A stretch of DNA of 64,000 nt from Salipiger mucosus DSM 16094 (lineage in GTDB: Bacteria > Pseudomonadota > Alphaproteobacteria > Rhodobacterales > Rhodobacteraceae): positions 61,822-125,821 of the forward strand of contig NZ_KE557282.1 in the NCBI RefSeq assembly GCF_000442255.1. The letters are read 5' to 3'. The translations under genes were made by a program, and so were the position numbers. The notes beneath the pieces were generated by a model. That model was given only the letters and a program-made list of their open reading frames with translations. It was not told the DNA's origin and ran no database searches. Numbering within the stretch: the first letter of the stretch is position 1; every line of letters begins with the position of its first letter. Shown here piece by piece: positions 37,616-47,706 of this stretch.

Positions 37616-38491
37616 ATGGTGCGCTGGCAACGTGGTTTGTGGCTCTTCTTCCTGCCAAGCTTCGGGCTTCTCGCGCTCGTGCTGCTCTGGCCGCTGGGCT
37701 ATGCCATCTACCTCAGCTTCTTCGACTACTACCTCGGCTCGGGCGAGCGGACCTTCGTGGGCCTCGCCAACTACGCCGACCTGCTGACCGAGGCGCGGCT
37801 CTGGAACTCGATGTGGACGACGATCCTCATCGCCTTCGGCTCGGTCGGGGTGGAGTTCGTGGTGGGCTTCGCGCTCGCCCTCGCGCTCTACCGCCTGAAC
37901 CGCAGCGCCAAGGTCTTTTCCGTGCTGCTCTTCCTGCCGCACATCGTGACGCCGGTGGTGGCGGCGCTGTTCCTCAAGTGGATGCTGGCCTCGAACTGGG
38001 GCTTCGTCGACGCGACGCTGCTGACCTTCAACATCGAGCCGCCGGACTGGCTGGGCAGCCCGGTCTGGGCCAAGGTCAGCGTCATTCTCGCCGACGCCTG
38101 GGTCTTCACGCCGCTGATCATGATGGTGCTCTACGCGGCGCTGCAGGGGCTCGACACCTCGCTGATCGAGGCCGCGCAGATCGACGGCGCCGGCAGCTGG
38201 AGCACGCTGCGCCACGTCATCGTGCCGGCGCTGATCCCGGCGATCATCTTCGTCATCTCGATCCGGCTGATGGACGTCTTCCGCTTCTTCGACCTGATCT
38301 ACGTGCTGACCGGCGGCGGGCCGGGCACCGCGACAGAGACCATCACGATCTACACCTACCAGCTCGGCTTCCGCATGCTCGAGGTCGGCAAGGCCTCGGC
38401 CCTCGGGGTCATCACGCTGATCGTCGTCGCGGCGCTGCTGCTGACCATCAACCGCGGTCTCAACAAGGCCTACAGGGGAGGTGACCAATGA
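37616..38491 (+). CDS. CUT1 sugar ABC transporter permease, MalF-like
   Basis: The protein has 291 residues and six membrane segments, starting MVRWQRGLWLFFLPSFGLLAL. The EAA loop IEAAQIDGAGSWSTLRHVIVPAL lies near residues 183-205. VLTGGGPGTATETITIYTYQLGF is a typical CUT1 permease motif. The stop overlaps the next permease start by four bases (ATGA). Confidence 0.9.
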   Translation: MVRWQRGLWLFFLPSFGLLALVLLWPLGYAIYLSFFDYYLGSGERTFVGLANYADLLTEARLWNSMWTTILIAFGSVGVEFVVGFALALALYRLNRSAKVFSVLLFLPHIVTPVVAALFLKWMLASNWGFVDATLLTFNIEPPDWLGSPVWAKVSVILADAWVFTPLIMMVLYAALQGLDTSLIEAAQIDGAGSWSTLRHVIVPALIPAIIFVISIRLMDVFRFFDLIYVLTGGGPGTATETITIYTYQLGFRMLEVGKASALGVITLIVVAALLLTINRGLNKAYRGGDQ

Positions 38492-39327
38492 GCGCCCAGT
38501 CCCATCCCGGACGGCAGAGGACCACCTGGCTGATCTTCATTGGCCTGTGCCTCTTCACCTTCGTCAACCTGATGCCGCTGCTCTGGGCGGTGCTGACCTC
38601 GCTCAAGGACCCGCGCGACGCCTTCACGATCCCGCCGACGCTGATCTTCGAGCCGACGCTGAAGTATCACATTGAGGTCTGGACCGAGAACGACTTCGTC
38701 TTCTACCTGATGAACAGCCTGATCGTCTCGGCCGGCACGGTCTTCATCTCGGTGCCGGCGGGCAGCCTCGCGGCCTATGCGATCTCGCGCATCCCGCGGC
38801 GCAGCGCCGGGCCGATCCTGAGCGCGCTCTTCACGATCCGGATGTTCCCGCACATGCTGCTGGCGATCCCCTTCTTCGTGATGGGCACCTTTCTCGACAT
38901 GATCGACACCTACCCGCTGCTGATCCTGGCGCTGGTGGCGATCAACCAGCCCTTCACGATCTGGCTGATGCACGGCTTCTTCCTCGAGATCCCGCGCGAT
39001 CTCGACGAGGCGGCGGCGATCGACGGCTGTTCCAACTGGCAGGCCTTCCGCATCGTGATCCTGCCGCTGGCCAAGCCCGGCATGACGGTAGCGGCGCTCT
39101 TCAGCCTGCTGCTGTCCTACAACGAGTTCCTCTTCGCGCTGGTGCTGACCGGCACCGACACCAAGACCCTGCCCGTGGCCATCGCCGCCTTCGGGGGCGA
39201 GGACATCTCGTCCTGGTCGCTCTCGGCGGCCGGCGCCATCGGGATCATGCTGCCCATCGTGGTGGTCATGCTCCTGCTGCAGCGCCACCTCGTGCGCGGC
39301 CTGACCGCCGGGGCGGTGAAGGGATGA
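38488..39327 (+). CDS. CUT1 sugar ABC transporter permease, MalG-like
   Basis: The protein has 279 residues and six membrane segments. The EAA loop is [23 protein letters not shown] near 173-195, preceded by [17 protein letters not shown], which is typical of MalG-type proteins. It pairs with the MalF-like protein. Confidence 0.9.
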   Translation: MSAQSHPGRQRTTWLIFIGLCLFTFVNLMPLLWAVLTSLKDPRDAFTIPPTLIFEPTLKYHIEVWTENDFVFYLMNSLIVSAGTVFISVPAGSLAAYAISRIPRRSAGPILSALFTIRMFPHMLLAIPFFVMGTFLDMIDTYPLLILALVAINQPFTIWLMHGFFLEIPRDLDEAAAIDGCSNWQAFRIVILPLAKPGMTVAALFSLLLSYNEFLFALVLTGTDTKTLPVAIAAFGGEDISSWSLSAAGAIGIMLPIVVVMLLLQRHLVRGLTAGAVKG

Positions 39328-39379
39328 GGCGCGAGACGCACGACACGCGGCCCGAAGGCCCCGACACGGAGACGACGAC

Positions 39380-40447
<1,068 letters not shown>

Positions 40448-40464
40448 CCCCGCGGCGGCACCTG

Positions 40465-41352
40465 TCAGACGATCGCGTCGCGCAGGGCGCCGTGGCAGAG
40501 CGCGCTGATATCACCGGCGCGCGTCAGCCAGATGTCGTCGCGGGCCGCGGTGATGCGCTCGATGGCGCGTCGCAGGCGGCGGAGGCGGTAGGGCTGGCCC
40601 ACGATGTAGGGATGCAGGGCGATCCCCATGACGATCGGCTGGTGCTCGGACTGCGCCAGCCGCTCCTCGAAGTCGTCGACGATCATGTCGGCAAAGACTT
40701 CCGCCGAGTCCTGCCGCGCGACCACCGAGGGGATGTCGTTCACCTCCTGAGGGTAGGGGATCGACAGCAGGCGGCCCGCGCGGGTGCGCATCCAGACCGG
40801 CTGGTCGTCCATGCACCAGTTCAGGGTATACCTGTAGCCGGCCTCGGCCAGCAGGTCGGGCGTCTCGCGGGATTCCGCGATCCAGGGGCTCAGCCACCCG
40901 GCGGGCGGGGTGCCCTCGGCCTCGGAGAGCACACGCGTGCACTCGGCGATCATGCCGCGCTCTTCCGAGGTCTCCATGTCGGACTGGCGTTCGCTGTTCG
41001 TGCGCCCGTGCGCCGCGATCTCGTCGCCCCGGGCGCGGTGGGCCGCCATGAGCTCGGGCGCGTGATCGTACATCGTGCTGTTGGCCAGCACCGTCGCGGG
41101 CAGCTCGAGGCTGTCGAAGAGCTCGATCAGCCGCCAGGCCCCCACGCGGTTGCCGTAGTCCCGCCAGGCGAAGTTGAGCACGTCAGGCTCTGGTCCGCCC
41201 GGCGCCAGCTTGGCCCCCAGCCCCTCGCCGAAAGCGAAATGCTCGAGGTTGATGCCGAAGTAGACCGCCAGCCGCTTGCCCCCGGGCCAGGTGAAATCGG
41301 GCCGGCGCGTGATCGGCACGTAGTCGAAGCGGTCGTGTCCGGGCAGGCTCAC
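40465..41352 (-). CDS. Polysaccharide deacetylase family protein, PuuE/allantoinase-like branch
   Basis: The protein has 295 residues. NodB-fold landmarks: WPGGKRLAVYFGINLEHF, RDYGNRVGAWRLIELFDSL, GDEIAAHGRTNSERQSDM with a candidate His, and PPAGWLSPWIAESRETPDLLAEAGYRY. The family's metal Asp-Asp motif is not obvious; PuuE-type metal-independent allantoinases also lack it. The GTG start overlaps the stop of the NTF2-like gene (GTGA). The neighbours include a hydantoin/allantoin racemase-like protein, so hydrolysis of a cyclic ureide ring is a better guess than sugar deacetylation (inference). Confidence 0.75.
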   Translation of the reverse strand: MSLPGHDRFDYVPITRRPDFTWPGGKRLAVYFGINLEHFAFGEGLGAKLAPGGPEPDVLNFAWRDYGNRVGAWRLIELFDSLELPATVLANSTMYDHAPELMAAHRARGDEIAAHGRTNSERQSDMETSEERGMIAECTRVLSEAEGTPPAGWLSPWIAESRETPDLLAEAGYRYTLNWCMDDQPVWMRTRAGRLLSIPYPQEVNDIPSVVARQDSAEVFADMIVDDFEERLAQSEHQPIVMGIALHPYIVGQPYRLRRLRRAIERITAARDDIWLTRAGDISALCHGALRDAIV

Positions 41353-41768
41353 AGCGGCGCCTCGGCCAGCCCGGCGCGGGCCAGCAGGATCTCGGCGCTG
41401 TCGTTCCAGACCTCGGTGCGCCGGATCAGCCCGTCCTTCACGGCGAAGAAATCGACGTAGCGGTTGCCGTCGAAGGGCGTGCCGTCCGGCCATTCGCCGT
41501 AGAGATGGCCGGTGTTCCAGACGTGGACGGCGCCGGTCTCGGGGTCCTGCACCGCGTCGGTGCGCAGGAAGCGTTTCTGCACCCAGGCATAGCGCTTGGC
41601 GTTGAAGGCGGGCGGGTCCTCGGGGCCGGTCATGGCGCGGCCGCCGGTGAAGATGATCTCGCAATCGGGGGCGAGATACTGCCGCGCCCCCTCGGCATCG
41701 CGGGCCATGGAGCGTTCGAGGTAGGCCTCCACGATGCGTTTGGCCTCGGTGACGGGGTCGTCGGTCAT
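41349..41768 (-). CDS. NTF2/SnoaL-like small protein
   Basis: The protein has 139 residues with the cone-shaped NTF2-like pattern: helices AKRIVEAYLERSMARDAEGARQYLAPDCEI, then the antiparallel sheet with HVWNTGHLYGEW, RYVDFFAVKDGLIRRTEVWNDSAEILL. Proteins of this fold bind or turn over small molecules as isomerases, hydrolases or dehydratases. In an operon with a racemase and a PuuE-like protein it could handle an intermediate. ATG 41768 was chosen because MTDDPVTEAKRIV starts the first helix. Confidence 0.75.
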   Translation of the reverse strand: MTDDPVTEAKRIVEAYLERSMARDAEGARQYLAPDCEIIFTGGRAMTGPEDPPAFNAKRYAWVQKRFLRTDAVQDPETGAVHVWNTGHLYGEWPDGTPFDGNRYVDFFAVKDGLIRRTEVWNDSAEILLARAGLAEAPL

Positions 41769-41791
41769 GCTGCGGTCTCCGGTCGGAAGGG

Positions 41792-42631
41792 TCAGCCCAG
41801 TTCGAATGTGGTGACACCGAAGGTGCTGTCGAGGTCCTGCACGGGGGCAGGGCCGCGCCACATGCGGGCCGTCTCGAAATCGGTTGTCAGGCCGCGCGCC
41901 TCGGCAAGCGCCATGGCGGCGGTGTTCGGAGCCGGCACGTCGAGGCTGACCGGCGCGCCGCCCGCCTGCGCGGCGAGGGCGTCGAGCATCGCCTCGGCGG
42001 CGGCGCGGTCCTCGGCAAAAAGCGGGCCGATCTTGAAGCCCGAAACGCAGCGGCGCAGAACGCCGAGCGCCGCAAGGCTGCCGTCACGGATCAGCACGCG
42101 GGCGGTCCGGGTCGCGTCGCCGGTCAGCCAGTTGCGCATGAAACGTGTACGGTCGAAGCCCGTGACTGTACGGTCGAGCGCCAGCGCGGCCTCCATGTAC
42201 TCGGGCCCGAGCGGTTCGGTGCGGTCGGTGCCCTCGGGTGCCAGCGGGCCCGAGAAGCGGAGGCTCCGGTGGGACAGGGTGAAGCCCGACCGGGCGTAGT
42301 TCGCCTGCTGGTCCGGCACGCCGTCGAGCCCGGTCGTGCGCGGCGCGAGCCGCTCCATCCCGGCCTGCCACAGCGCGTAGCCGATGCCTTGGCCGCGGAA
42401 TTCCGGGCCGCAGATGTACAGGCCCAGGAAGGCCGTCTCGTCGCCGAAACGCACGATGGAGAGGCTCGCCGCGGGCGTGCCCTCGACCTCGGCCAGCAGG
42501 AAACCGTTCGGATCGGCCGCGTGGAAAGCTCCGGCATCGCCAAGGCCGGGGTTCCAGCCCTCGGCCCCGGCCCAGGACAGCACGGTGTCGAGCTCGGCGC
42601 GGCTCATGGTGCGGATCACCGGGTCGGTCAT
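41792..42631 (-). CDS. GNAT-family N-acetyltransferase (double GNAT)
   Basis: The protein has 279 residues. The first GNAT domain has the acetyl-CoA motif LYICGPEFRGQGIGYALWQAG (R/QxxGxG/A) near residues 70-90. The second half (about 140-275) resembles the Acetyltransf_18 domain with RCVSGFKIGPLFAEDRAAAEAML. It lies between the racemase gene (4-base overlap) and the NTF2-like gene. The acceptor, perhaps an amine released by the pathway, is unknown. Confidence 0.8.
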   Translation of the reverse strand: MTDPVIRTMSRAELDTVLSWAGAEGWNPGLGDAGAFHAADPNGFLLAEVEGTPAASLSIVRFGDETAFLGLYICGPEFRGQGIGYALWQAGMERLAPRTTGLDGVPDQQANYARSGFTLSHRSLRFSGPLAPEGTDRTEPLGPEYMEAALALDRTVTGFDRTRFMRNWLTGDATRTARVLIRDGSLAALGVLRRCVSGFKIGPLFAEDRAAAEAMLDALAAQAGGAPVSLDVPAPNTAAMALAEARGLTTDFETARMWRGPAPVQDLDSTFGVTTFELG

Positions 42632-43335
42632 TCCGCCGTCTTCTTGCGCGGCGTGGCGTAGCCGCCGCGCTTGGAGGTGCGCAGCCCCGAGGTGGCCAGC
42701 GCGTGGACCAGCGACAGTCCGGCTGTGATCCCCTCGACCACCGGGCAGCCGAACTCCTCGGAGAGGTCGGCGGCCAGCGCGGCCATGCCCGCGCAGCCCA
42801 GCACGATGGCGTCGGCGCCGTCCTCGTCCAGCGCGGCGCGCGTCTCGCGCCGGATCGCGGCAAGCGCCTCGGGCGTGCCCGCGTCGATGTCGAGCACCGG
42901 CACCCCCGCCGCGCGCAGCCCGGCGCAGCGCGACGCGAGGCCGTAGCGCGCGAGGTTGCCGCGCAGGACCGGCAGCGCCTCGGGCACCGAGGTGACGACG
43001 GCGAACCGGTCGGCCACCAGCGTCGCGCAATGCGCCGCCGCCTCGCCGATGCCGACCACCGGCCCCCGTGCAAGACAGCGCGCCGCGTCGAGCCCGGTGT
43101 CGTCGAAGCAGGCGATGACGTGGCCGTCGACGCCCGCGGCCTCGGCTTCCTCGATCCGCTTCAGCATCCAGGGCACGGCCATGGCCCCGTCGACAGGCCC
43201 CTCGATCGAGGGCGGGCCGCCCGCCGCGCCGGTGACCATCAGCTCGACGCCCGCGGGCGCGGCCTTGGCGGCCGCCGCGCGGATGCCTTCGGTCATCCCC
43301 GCGCTGGCGTTGGGATTGACGACGTGCAGGCGCAT
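42628..43335 (-). CDS. Hydantoin/allantoin racemase-like protein (Asp/Glu racemase superfamily)
   Basis: The protein has 235 residues. The two catalytic cysteines are C76 in IACFDDTGLDAARC and C181 in IVLGCAGMAALA, the same positions as in characterised hydantoin racemases. VNPNASAGMTEGI near the start is also typical of HyuE and of the allantoin racemase HpxA, which share this family. It interconverts D- and L-5-monosubstituted hydantoins or allantoin enantiomers. It follows directly on the permease gene (TGATG). Confidence 0.85.
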   Translation of the reverse strand: MRLHVVNPNASAGMTEGIRAAAAKAAPAGVELMVTGAAGGPPSIEGPVDGAMAVPWMLKRIEEAEAAGVDGHVIACFDDTGLDAARCLARGPVVGIGEAAAHCATLVADRFAVVTSVPEALPVLRGNLARYGLASRCAGLRAAGVPVLDIDAGTPEALAAIRRETRAALDEDGADAIVLGCAGMAALAADLSEEFGCPVVEGITAGLSLVHALATSGLRTSKRGGYATPRKKTAE

Positions 43336-44210
43336 CAGCCCTTGCGCCGCTGCCGCTGCATCAGGCTGACGAGGGTGAAGGTCACCAGCACCAGCAGCAC
43401 CGACCCGCCGGTTGTCGCGGTGCCGAGCGCATAGATCTCGGGGTCCGTGACGGTCGTCGTCTTGGCCGCGAGCTGCATCGGCAGCGTGTTGTCGGCGCCC
43501 ATGACCTGGCTCGAGCGCGCCAGCTCGTCCCAGCTCAGGGTGAAGCCGAAGACAGCGACGCCGATCAGGAATGGCGCGATCATCGGCAGCGTGACATGGC
43601 GGAAGGTCTGCCACGGCGTCGCGCCGAGATCACGGGCGGCTTCCTCGTAGGCGGGGTCGAAGCGGTTGAACACGGCGAACATGATAAGCAGGCCGAAGGG
43701 CAGCGTCCACGTCAGATGCGCGCCGAGGCCCGAGGTGAAGGGGCCGAGCGCCGAGACGAAGTCGTTGGTGATCCAGTCGATCCCGGCCGAGGCGCCGAAC
43801 GCCTTGATCGCGTCGTCGAGCAGGCGGAACTCCAGCGCGATGCCCAGCGAGACCACGATGGAGGGCACGATCAGGCTCGCGATCGCCACGTAGAGCAGCA
43901 GCGTCGCGCCCCGGAACTGCCGCCGGAAGGCCAGCCCCGCGAGGACCGAGAAGCTTACCGTCAGGACCATGACCACGAGCGCCAGCGCGAAGGACCGCCG
44001 CAGCGCCGAGCCGATCTCGACCTGTCCGCCGCCTTCCCAGAGCCGCTGGAACCAGTGCGTCGAGAAGCCGGTCATCGGGAAGACCAGGCCGCCCTCGGGC
44101 CCCTGGAACGACAGCACGAGGATCGAGATCATCGGCCCGTAGAGGAACAGCAGGAACAGCCCGAAGAAACAGGCGAGGACGTAGAAGGACCTGGGTCTGC
44201 GTTCGGTCAT
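43335..44210 (-). CDS. ABC transporter permease, PotC-like
   Basis: The protein has 291 residues and six membrane segments. The EAA loop is EEAARDLGATPWQTFRHVTLPM near 196-217, followed by FTLSWDELARSSQVMG, typical of PotC/PhnV-type permeases. It pairs with the gene at 44217, 6 bases away. Confidence 0.88.
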   Translation of the reverse strand: MTERRPRSFYVLACFFGLFLLFLYGPMISILVLSFQGPEGGLVFPMTGFSTHWFQRLWEGGGQVEIGSALRRSFALALVVMVLTVSFSVLAGLAFRRQFRGATLLLYVAIASLIVPSIVVSLGIALEFRLLDDAIKAFGASAGIDWITNDFVSALGPFTSGLGAHLTWTLPFGLLIMFAVFNRFDPAYEEAARDLGATPWQTFRHVTLPMIAPFLIGVAVFGFTLSWDELARSSQVMGADNTLPMQLAAKTTTVTDPEIYALGTATTGGSVLLVLVTFTLVSLMQRQRRKG

Positions 44211-44216
44211 GTCGCC

Positions 44217-45164
44217 TCAGAGCTCCTTCCGGATGTCGACGAGTTTCAGCAGGGCCCAGACCCCGGCCAGCACGGCGGCCAGCAGGATCACGGCGTTCGC
44301 CGCGGCGAGCGGGAACTGCAGGAACTGCATCTGCGTCTGGATGACCTTGCCCACCGAGGCGATCTGCTGGCCGCCCATGATGCCGATGGTCAGGAAGTCG
44401 CCCATGACGACGGTGACGACGAAGATCGAGCCGATCAGGATGCCCGGACGGGCCAGCGGCACGATCACGAAGCGCAGCGTCTGCGCGCCCGAGGCGCCGG
44501 CGTCACGGGCGGCCTCGATCAGCGCGGGATCGATCCGCATCAGCGAGTTGAAGATCGGCACCACCATGAACAATGCGTAGAGGTGGGTAAGCGCGAGGAT
44601 CACCGCGAAATCGGAATAGAGCAGTCCTTCGAGCGGGGCGTCGATCAGGCCCATCGACATCAGGGTCTGGTTGACCAGCCCGTTGCGGCCCAGCAGCGGA
44701 ATCCACGAGATCATGCGGATCACGATCGAGGTCCAGAAGGGGATGGTGCAGAGCAGGAAGCAGATCACCTGCACCTTCAGCGTCCGGACGTGGAAGGCGA
44801 GGAAGTAGGCGATGGTGAAGCCGATCACCAGCGTCGTGAACCAGACCGAAAGGCAGAATTTCAGCGTCGAGAGGTAGGTCAGGAAGGTCGTGCAGAGCTG
44901 GGGCAGGTTGGCCACGCAGCCGTAGAAGACGTCGCCGTAGTTCTGCGCCGTGAAAGCGGGCTCGATGGAGTACTGCGTGTACTGCCAGAAGCTGACGGCG
45001 ATGGTCGCCGCGAGCGGGACCACGAAGAAGATCAGGAAGACAAGCGCCATCGGCGCCGCCTGCAGGTAGGGCGCAAGAGCGGCGCCCGCGCGGCCGGTGC
45101 CGCGGCGGCGTGCGGAGGCCCGGCCGGGCCGGGCCTCCGATGCGGTATCCAGCGCGTCCGTCAC
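44217..45164 (-). CDS. ABC transporter permease, PotB-like
   Basis: The protein has 315 residues from the GTG at 45164, which overlaps the binding-protein stop (GTGA). An Ala/Arg-rich cytoplasmic N-terminus of about 35 residues precedes six membrane segments. The EAA loop IEAARDAGASGAQTLRFVIVPLA lies near 214-236. Confidence 0.88.
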   Translation of the reverse strand: MTDALDTASEARPGRASARRRGTGRAGAALAPYLQAAPMALVFLIFFVVPLAATIAVSFWQYTQYSIEPAFTAQNYGDVFYGCVANLPQLCTTFLTYLSTLKFCLSVWFTTLVIGFTIAYFLAFHVRTLKVQVICFLLCTIPFWTSIVIRMISWIPLLGRNGLVNQTLMSMGLIDAPLEGLLYSDFAVILALTHLYALFMVVPIFNSLMRIDPALIEAARDAGASGAQTLRFVIVPLARPGILIGSIFVVTVVMGDFLTIGIMGGQQIASVGKVIQTQMQFLQFPLAAANAVILLAAVLAGVWALLKLVDIRKEL

Positions 45165-46423
45165 GCCGCGATGAACTCGTTCCACTTGCGGACCATGTAC
45201 TGGTTCTCGTCCATGACCGCGTTCCAGCAGGCGACCGAGCCCATGCGCTCCCAGTAGGAGCCGCCGTCGCGCACGGCGCCGGCCTCTTCCAGCAGGCGGC
45301 CGTCAGGGGCGTGGATGTCCTGCGCGGCTTCCTTGCCCTCGTACCAGTAATCCCACTCGTAGGCTTCCATGTACTCCTTGGCGGTGTCGAGCACGGCGGG
45401 GTAGTAGCCCTGCTTGGACAGGTGCGCGCCGGCCCAGCCCGAGAGGAACCAGTTGATGAACTCGTAGGCCGCGTCTTCCTTGCGGCCCTCGATGGTGCGC
45501 GGCAGGCCGAAGCCCGAGGCCCATGCGCGGTAGCCTTCCTTGAGCGGCTGGTAGACGCAGGGGATGCCCTGCGTGCGCACGGCGGTCACGGCGGGCGACC
45601 ACATCGACTGGATGACGACCTCGCCCGAGGCCATCAGGTTCACCGACTCCTGGAAGTTCGACCAGAACGCGCGGAACTGACCGGCGCGCTTGGCCTCGAT
45701 CAGTGCCGCGATGGTGGCGTCGATCTCTTCGCGGGTCATGTTGCCCTTGTCGCCGTAGGTGATGTCGCCGCGCGCCTCGAGCGCCATCGCCGCGTCCATG
45801 ATGCCGATGGAGGGAATGTTGAGGATCGAGGCCTTGCCGGCGAAGTCCGGGTCCAGCAGCGAGGCCCAGGACGTGATCTCCTTGTCGATCAGGTCGGGGC
45901 GGATACCCAGCGTGTCGGCGTTGTAGGTCGTCGGGATCAGCGTGATCCAGTCGGTCGGCTCGGAGGCGAAGGAGGTCGAGTCCTGCCCCTCGAGATAGAG
46001 CACCTCGTGCGGTGCGGTGCCGTCCGATCCGACGGCCTCGCCGTTCACGGTGCCCTTGGAGATGACACTCGCCAGCTCGCCGATACGCTCGATCCGGCTC
46101 GCGTCCATGCCCTTCATGTTGCCCGAGGGCACGAGGTTCGGCAGCGAGAAATACTCCGAGTCCACGAGGTCGAAGGAGTTCGGCTGGGTGATGACCCGGC
46201 GCGGCACCTCGTCGGTGTTGACGGCGATGTACTCGATGTCGATGCCGAGATCTTCCGAGGCCTTCTCGGCGATCGCGGGCGACTGGTTCACCGCGGTCGA
46301 GAGGTAGCGCAGCGTGACGCGCTCCTGTGCGTGGACGAAGGGCGCGGGCAGGGCGGCCGAACCGGCCAGCGCCGCGGCGCCCTTCAGGACGGAACGTCGG
46401 GTCGTCTTGGGAAATCGGGTCAT
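45161..46423 (-). CDS. Polyamine-type ABC transporter solute-binding protein (PotD-like), Tat signal
   Basis: The protein has 420 residues. The Tat motif is TRRSVLKGAAALAG, cleavage near HAQ-ER. The mature chain has the PotD/PotF lobes (LVDSEYFSLPNLVPSGN, PTTYNADTLGIRPDL, SMWSPAVTAVRTQGIPCVYQPLKEGY). Residues that bind spermidine in PotD cannot be confirmed, so the ligand is open. The downstream racemase and PuuE-like genes suggest a hydantoin or ureide. Confidence 0.85.
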   Translation of the reverse strand: MTRFPKTTRRSVLKGAAALAGSAALPAPFVHAQERVTLRYLSTAVNQSPAIAEKASEDLGIDIEYIAVNTDEVPRRVITQPNSFDLVDSEYFSLPNLVPSGNMKGMDASRIERIGELASVISKGTVNGEAVGSDGTAPHEVLYLEGQDSTSFASEPTDWITLIPTTYNADTLGIRPDLIDKEITSWASLLDPDFAGKASILNIPSIGIMDAAMALEARGDITYGDKGNMTREEIDATIAALIEAKRAGQFRAFWSNFQESVNLMASGEVVIQSMWSPAVTAVRTQGIPCVYQPLKEGYRAWASGFGLPRTIEGRKEDAAYEFINWFLSGWAGAHLSKQGYYPAVLDTAKEYMEAYEWDYWYEGKEAAQDIHAPDGRLLEEAGAVRDGGSYWERMGSVACWNAVMDENQYMVRKWNEFIAA

Positions 46424-46477
46424 GATCTCTCTCCTGTTGGTCTTGTTTTAATTCGTTTATTCCCGCCGCGCGGAAAT

Positions 46478-47476
46478 TCAGGCGTCGCGCGACAGTTCGT
46501 GGGCGGCCTCGGGCCGCCAGCCGATGGCGACGCTGGCGCCGGGCGAGAGCGGGCTGTCGAAGAAGGCCCGCTCGCCCATGACCGCGGTCAGCGACTCGCC
46601 CGCCTCGGTCTCGAGCCCGACGCGCACGTCGGGGCCCCGGTATTCGATCTCGCTCACCTGCGCGCGGCGGCGCGCCCCGGTGGCATCCCCGGCGGGCAGG
46701 ACGTCAATATCGTCCGCGCGCAGGGTGATGGTCCGGCCGTTGTCCTCGATGATGTTGTGACCGCCGATGAAGCGGGCCACGAAAGGCGTGCGCGGCGCGT
46801 TGTAGATCTCGCGCGGGGGCGCGGCCTGCGCGATCCGGCCGTCGTTCATGACGACCACGAGATCGGCCAGCGCCATCGCCTCTTCCTGGCTGTGCGTGAC
46901 GTGGATGAAGGTGATGCCCAGCTCGGCCTGGATGCGCCGGAGCTCCGAGCGCATGCGCACCCGCAGGAACGGGTCGAGCGCCGAAAGCGGCTCGTCGAGC
47001 AGCAAAACCGAGGGTTCGGTCATCAACGCCCGCGCGAGTGCGACGCGCTGCTGCTGCCCGCCGGAAAGCTGGGTGGGCGTGCGGTCGGCGTACTCGGCCA
47101 TCGACACGAGGTCGAGCATCCGCGCCGCGCGTTCCAGCCGTTCCTTGCGACCGACGCCCTTCATGCGCAGCGAGAATGCGACGTTCTCGGCGACGCTCAG
47201 GTGCGGGAAGAGCGCGTAGCTCTGGAACATCATCGCGGTGCCGCGTTCGGCCGGCGGGTCGTCGTTCACCACGCGCGAGCCGATCATGATGTCGCCGTCG
47301 GTGACATCCTCGTGGCCCGCGATCATCCTGAGGGTCGAGGACTTGCCGCAGCCCGAGGGGCCGAGAAGGCAGCAATAGCTGCCCGCCTTGATCTTCAGGT
47401 TGATGGCATCGACCGCCAGCGCGCCGTCATAGCGTTTGGTGACGGAAGCCAGTTCCACCATCTGTGCGTCGGACAT
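46478..47476 (-). CDS. ABC transporter ATPase, PotA-like
   Basis: The protein has 332 residues. Walker A GPSGCGKSST, Q-loop MMFQSYALFPHLSVAENV, signature LSGGQQQRVALARA, Walker B VLLLDEPLSALDP and switch HVTHSQEEAM are all present, followed by an intact TOBE domain. It is first in the operon, before the binding-protein gene (54-base gap). Confidence 0.9.
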   Translation of the reverse strand: MSDAQMVELASVTKRYDGALAVDAINLKIKAGSYCCLLGPSGCGKSSTLRMIAGHEDVTDGDIMIGSRVVNDDPPAERGTAMMFQSYALFPHLSVAENVAFSLRMKGVGRKERLERAARMLDLVSMAEYADRTPTQLSGGQQQRVALARALMTEPSVLLLDEPLSALDPFLRVRMRSELRRIQAELGITFIHVTHSQEEAMALADLVVVMNDGRIAQAAPPREIYNAPRTPFVARFIGGHNIIEDNGRTITLRADDIDVLPAGDATGARRRAQVSEIEYRGPDVRVGLETEAGESLTAVMGERAFFDSPLSPGASVAIGWRPEAAHELSRDA

Positions 47477-47579
47477 CAGCGAGTCTCCCCCAGGATGCGG
47501 AGACGAAAAATGGATCGGCCCGAGCGCTCAACCTTGCCGTCCTGAAAGGCGGGGTGCCACGCCGCGAGCCCGAAAATTC

Positions 47580-47625
47580 GATCATGATTTGTGCGAAATC
47601 TGAGCTTTGGATCATAAAATGGGCA
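47580..47625 (-). promoter_or_regulatory. Direct repeat upstream of the second polyamine-type operon
   Basis: GATCAT begins at 47580 and again at 47610 with similar following bases (GATTTGTGCGAAA and AAAATGGGCAAAA), a 30-base period. The AT-rich block lies about 105-150 bases before the ATPase start at 47476 and may be its operator/promoter. Confidence 0.3.
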
Positions 47626-47658
47626 AAAATGAATCGCCTGCGGTCAGGGTCTCGCCTT

Positions 47659-47691
47659 GCGTCTGCCCCGCGCCAAGGCCGGGGCAGACGC
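47659..47691 (-). terminator. Strong hairpin after the flavin reductase gene
   Basis: GCGTCTGCCCCG (47659-47670) pairs perfectly with CGGGGCAGACGC (47680-47691), 9-base loop, 16 bases beyond the reductase stop. No T tract on either strand. Confidence 0.55.
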
Positions 47692-47706
47692 GATCCTGGG
47701 GAGGGA

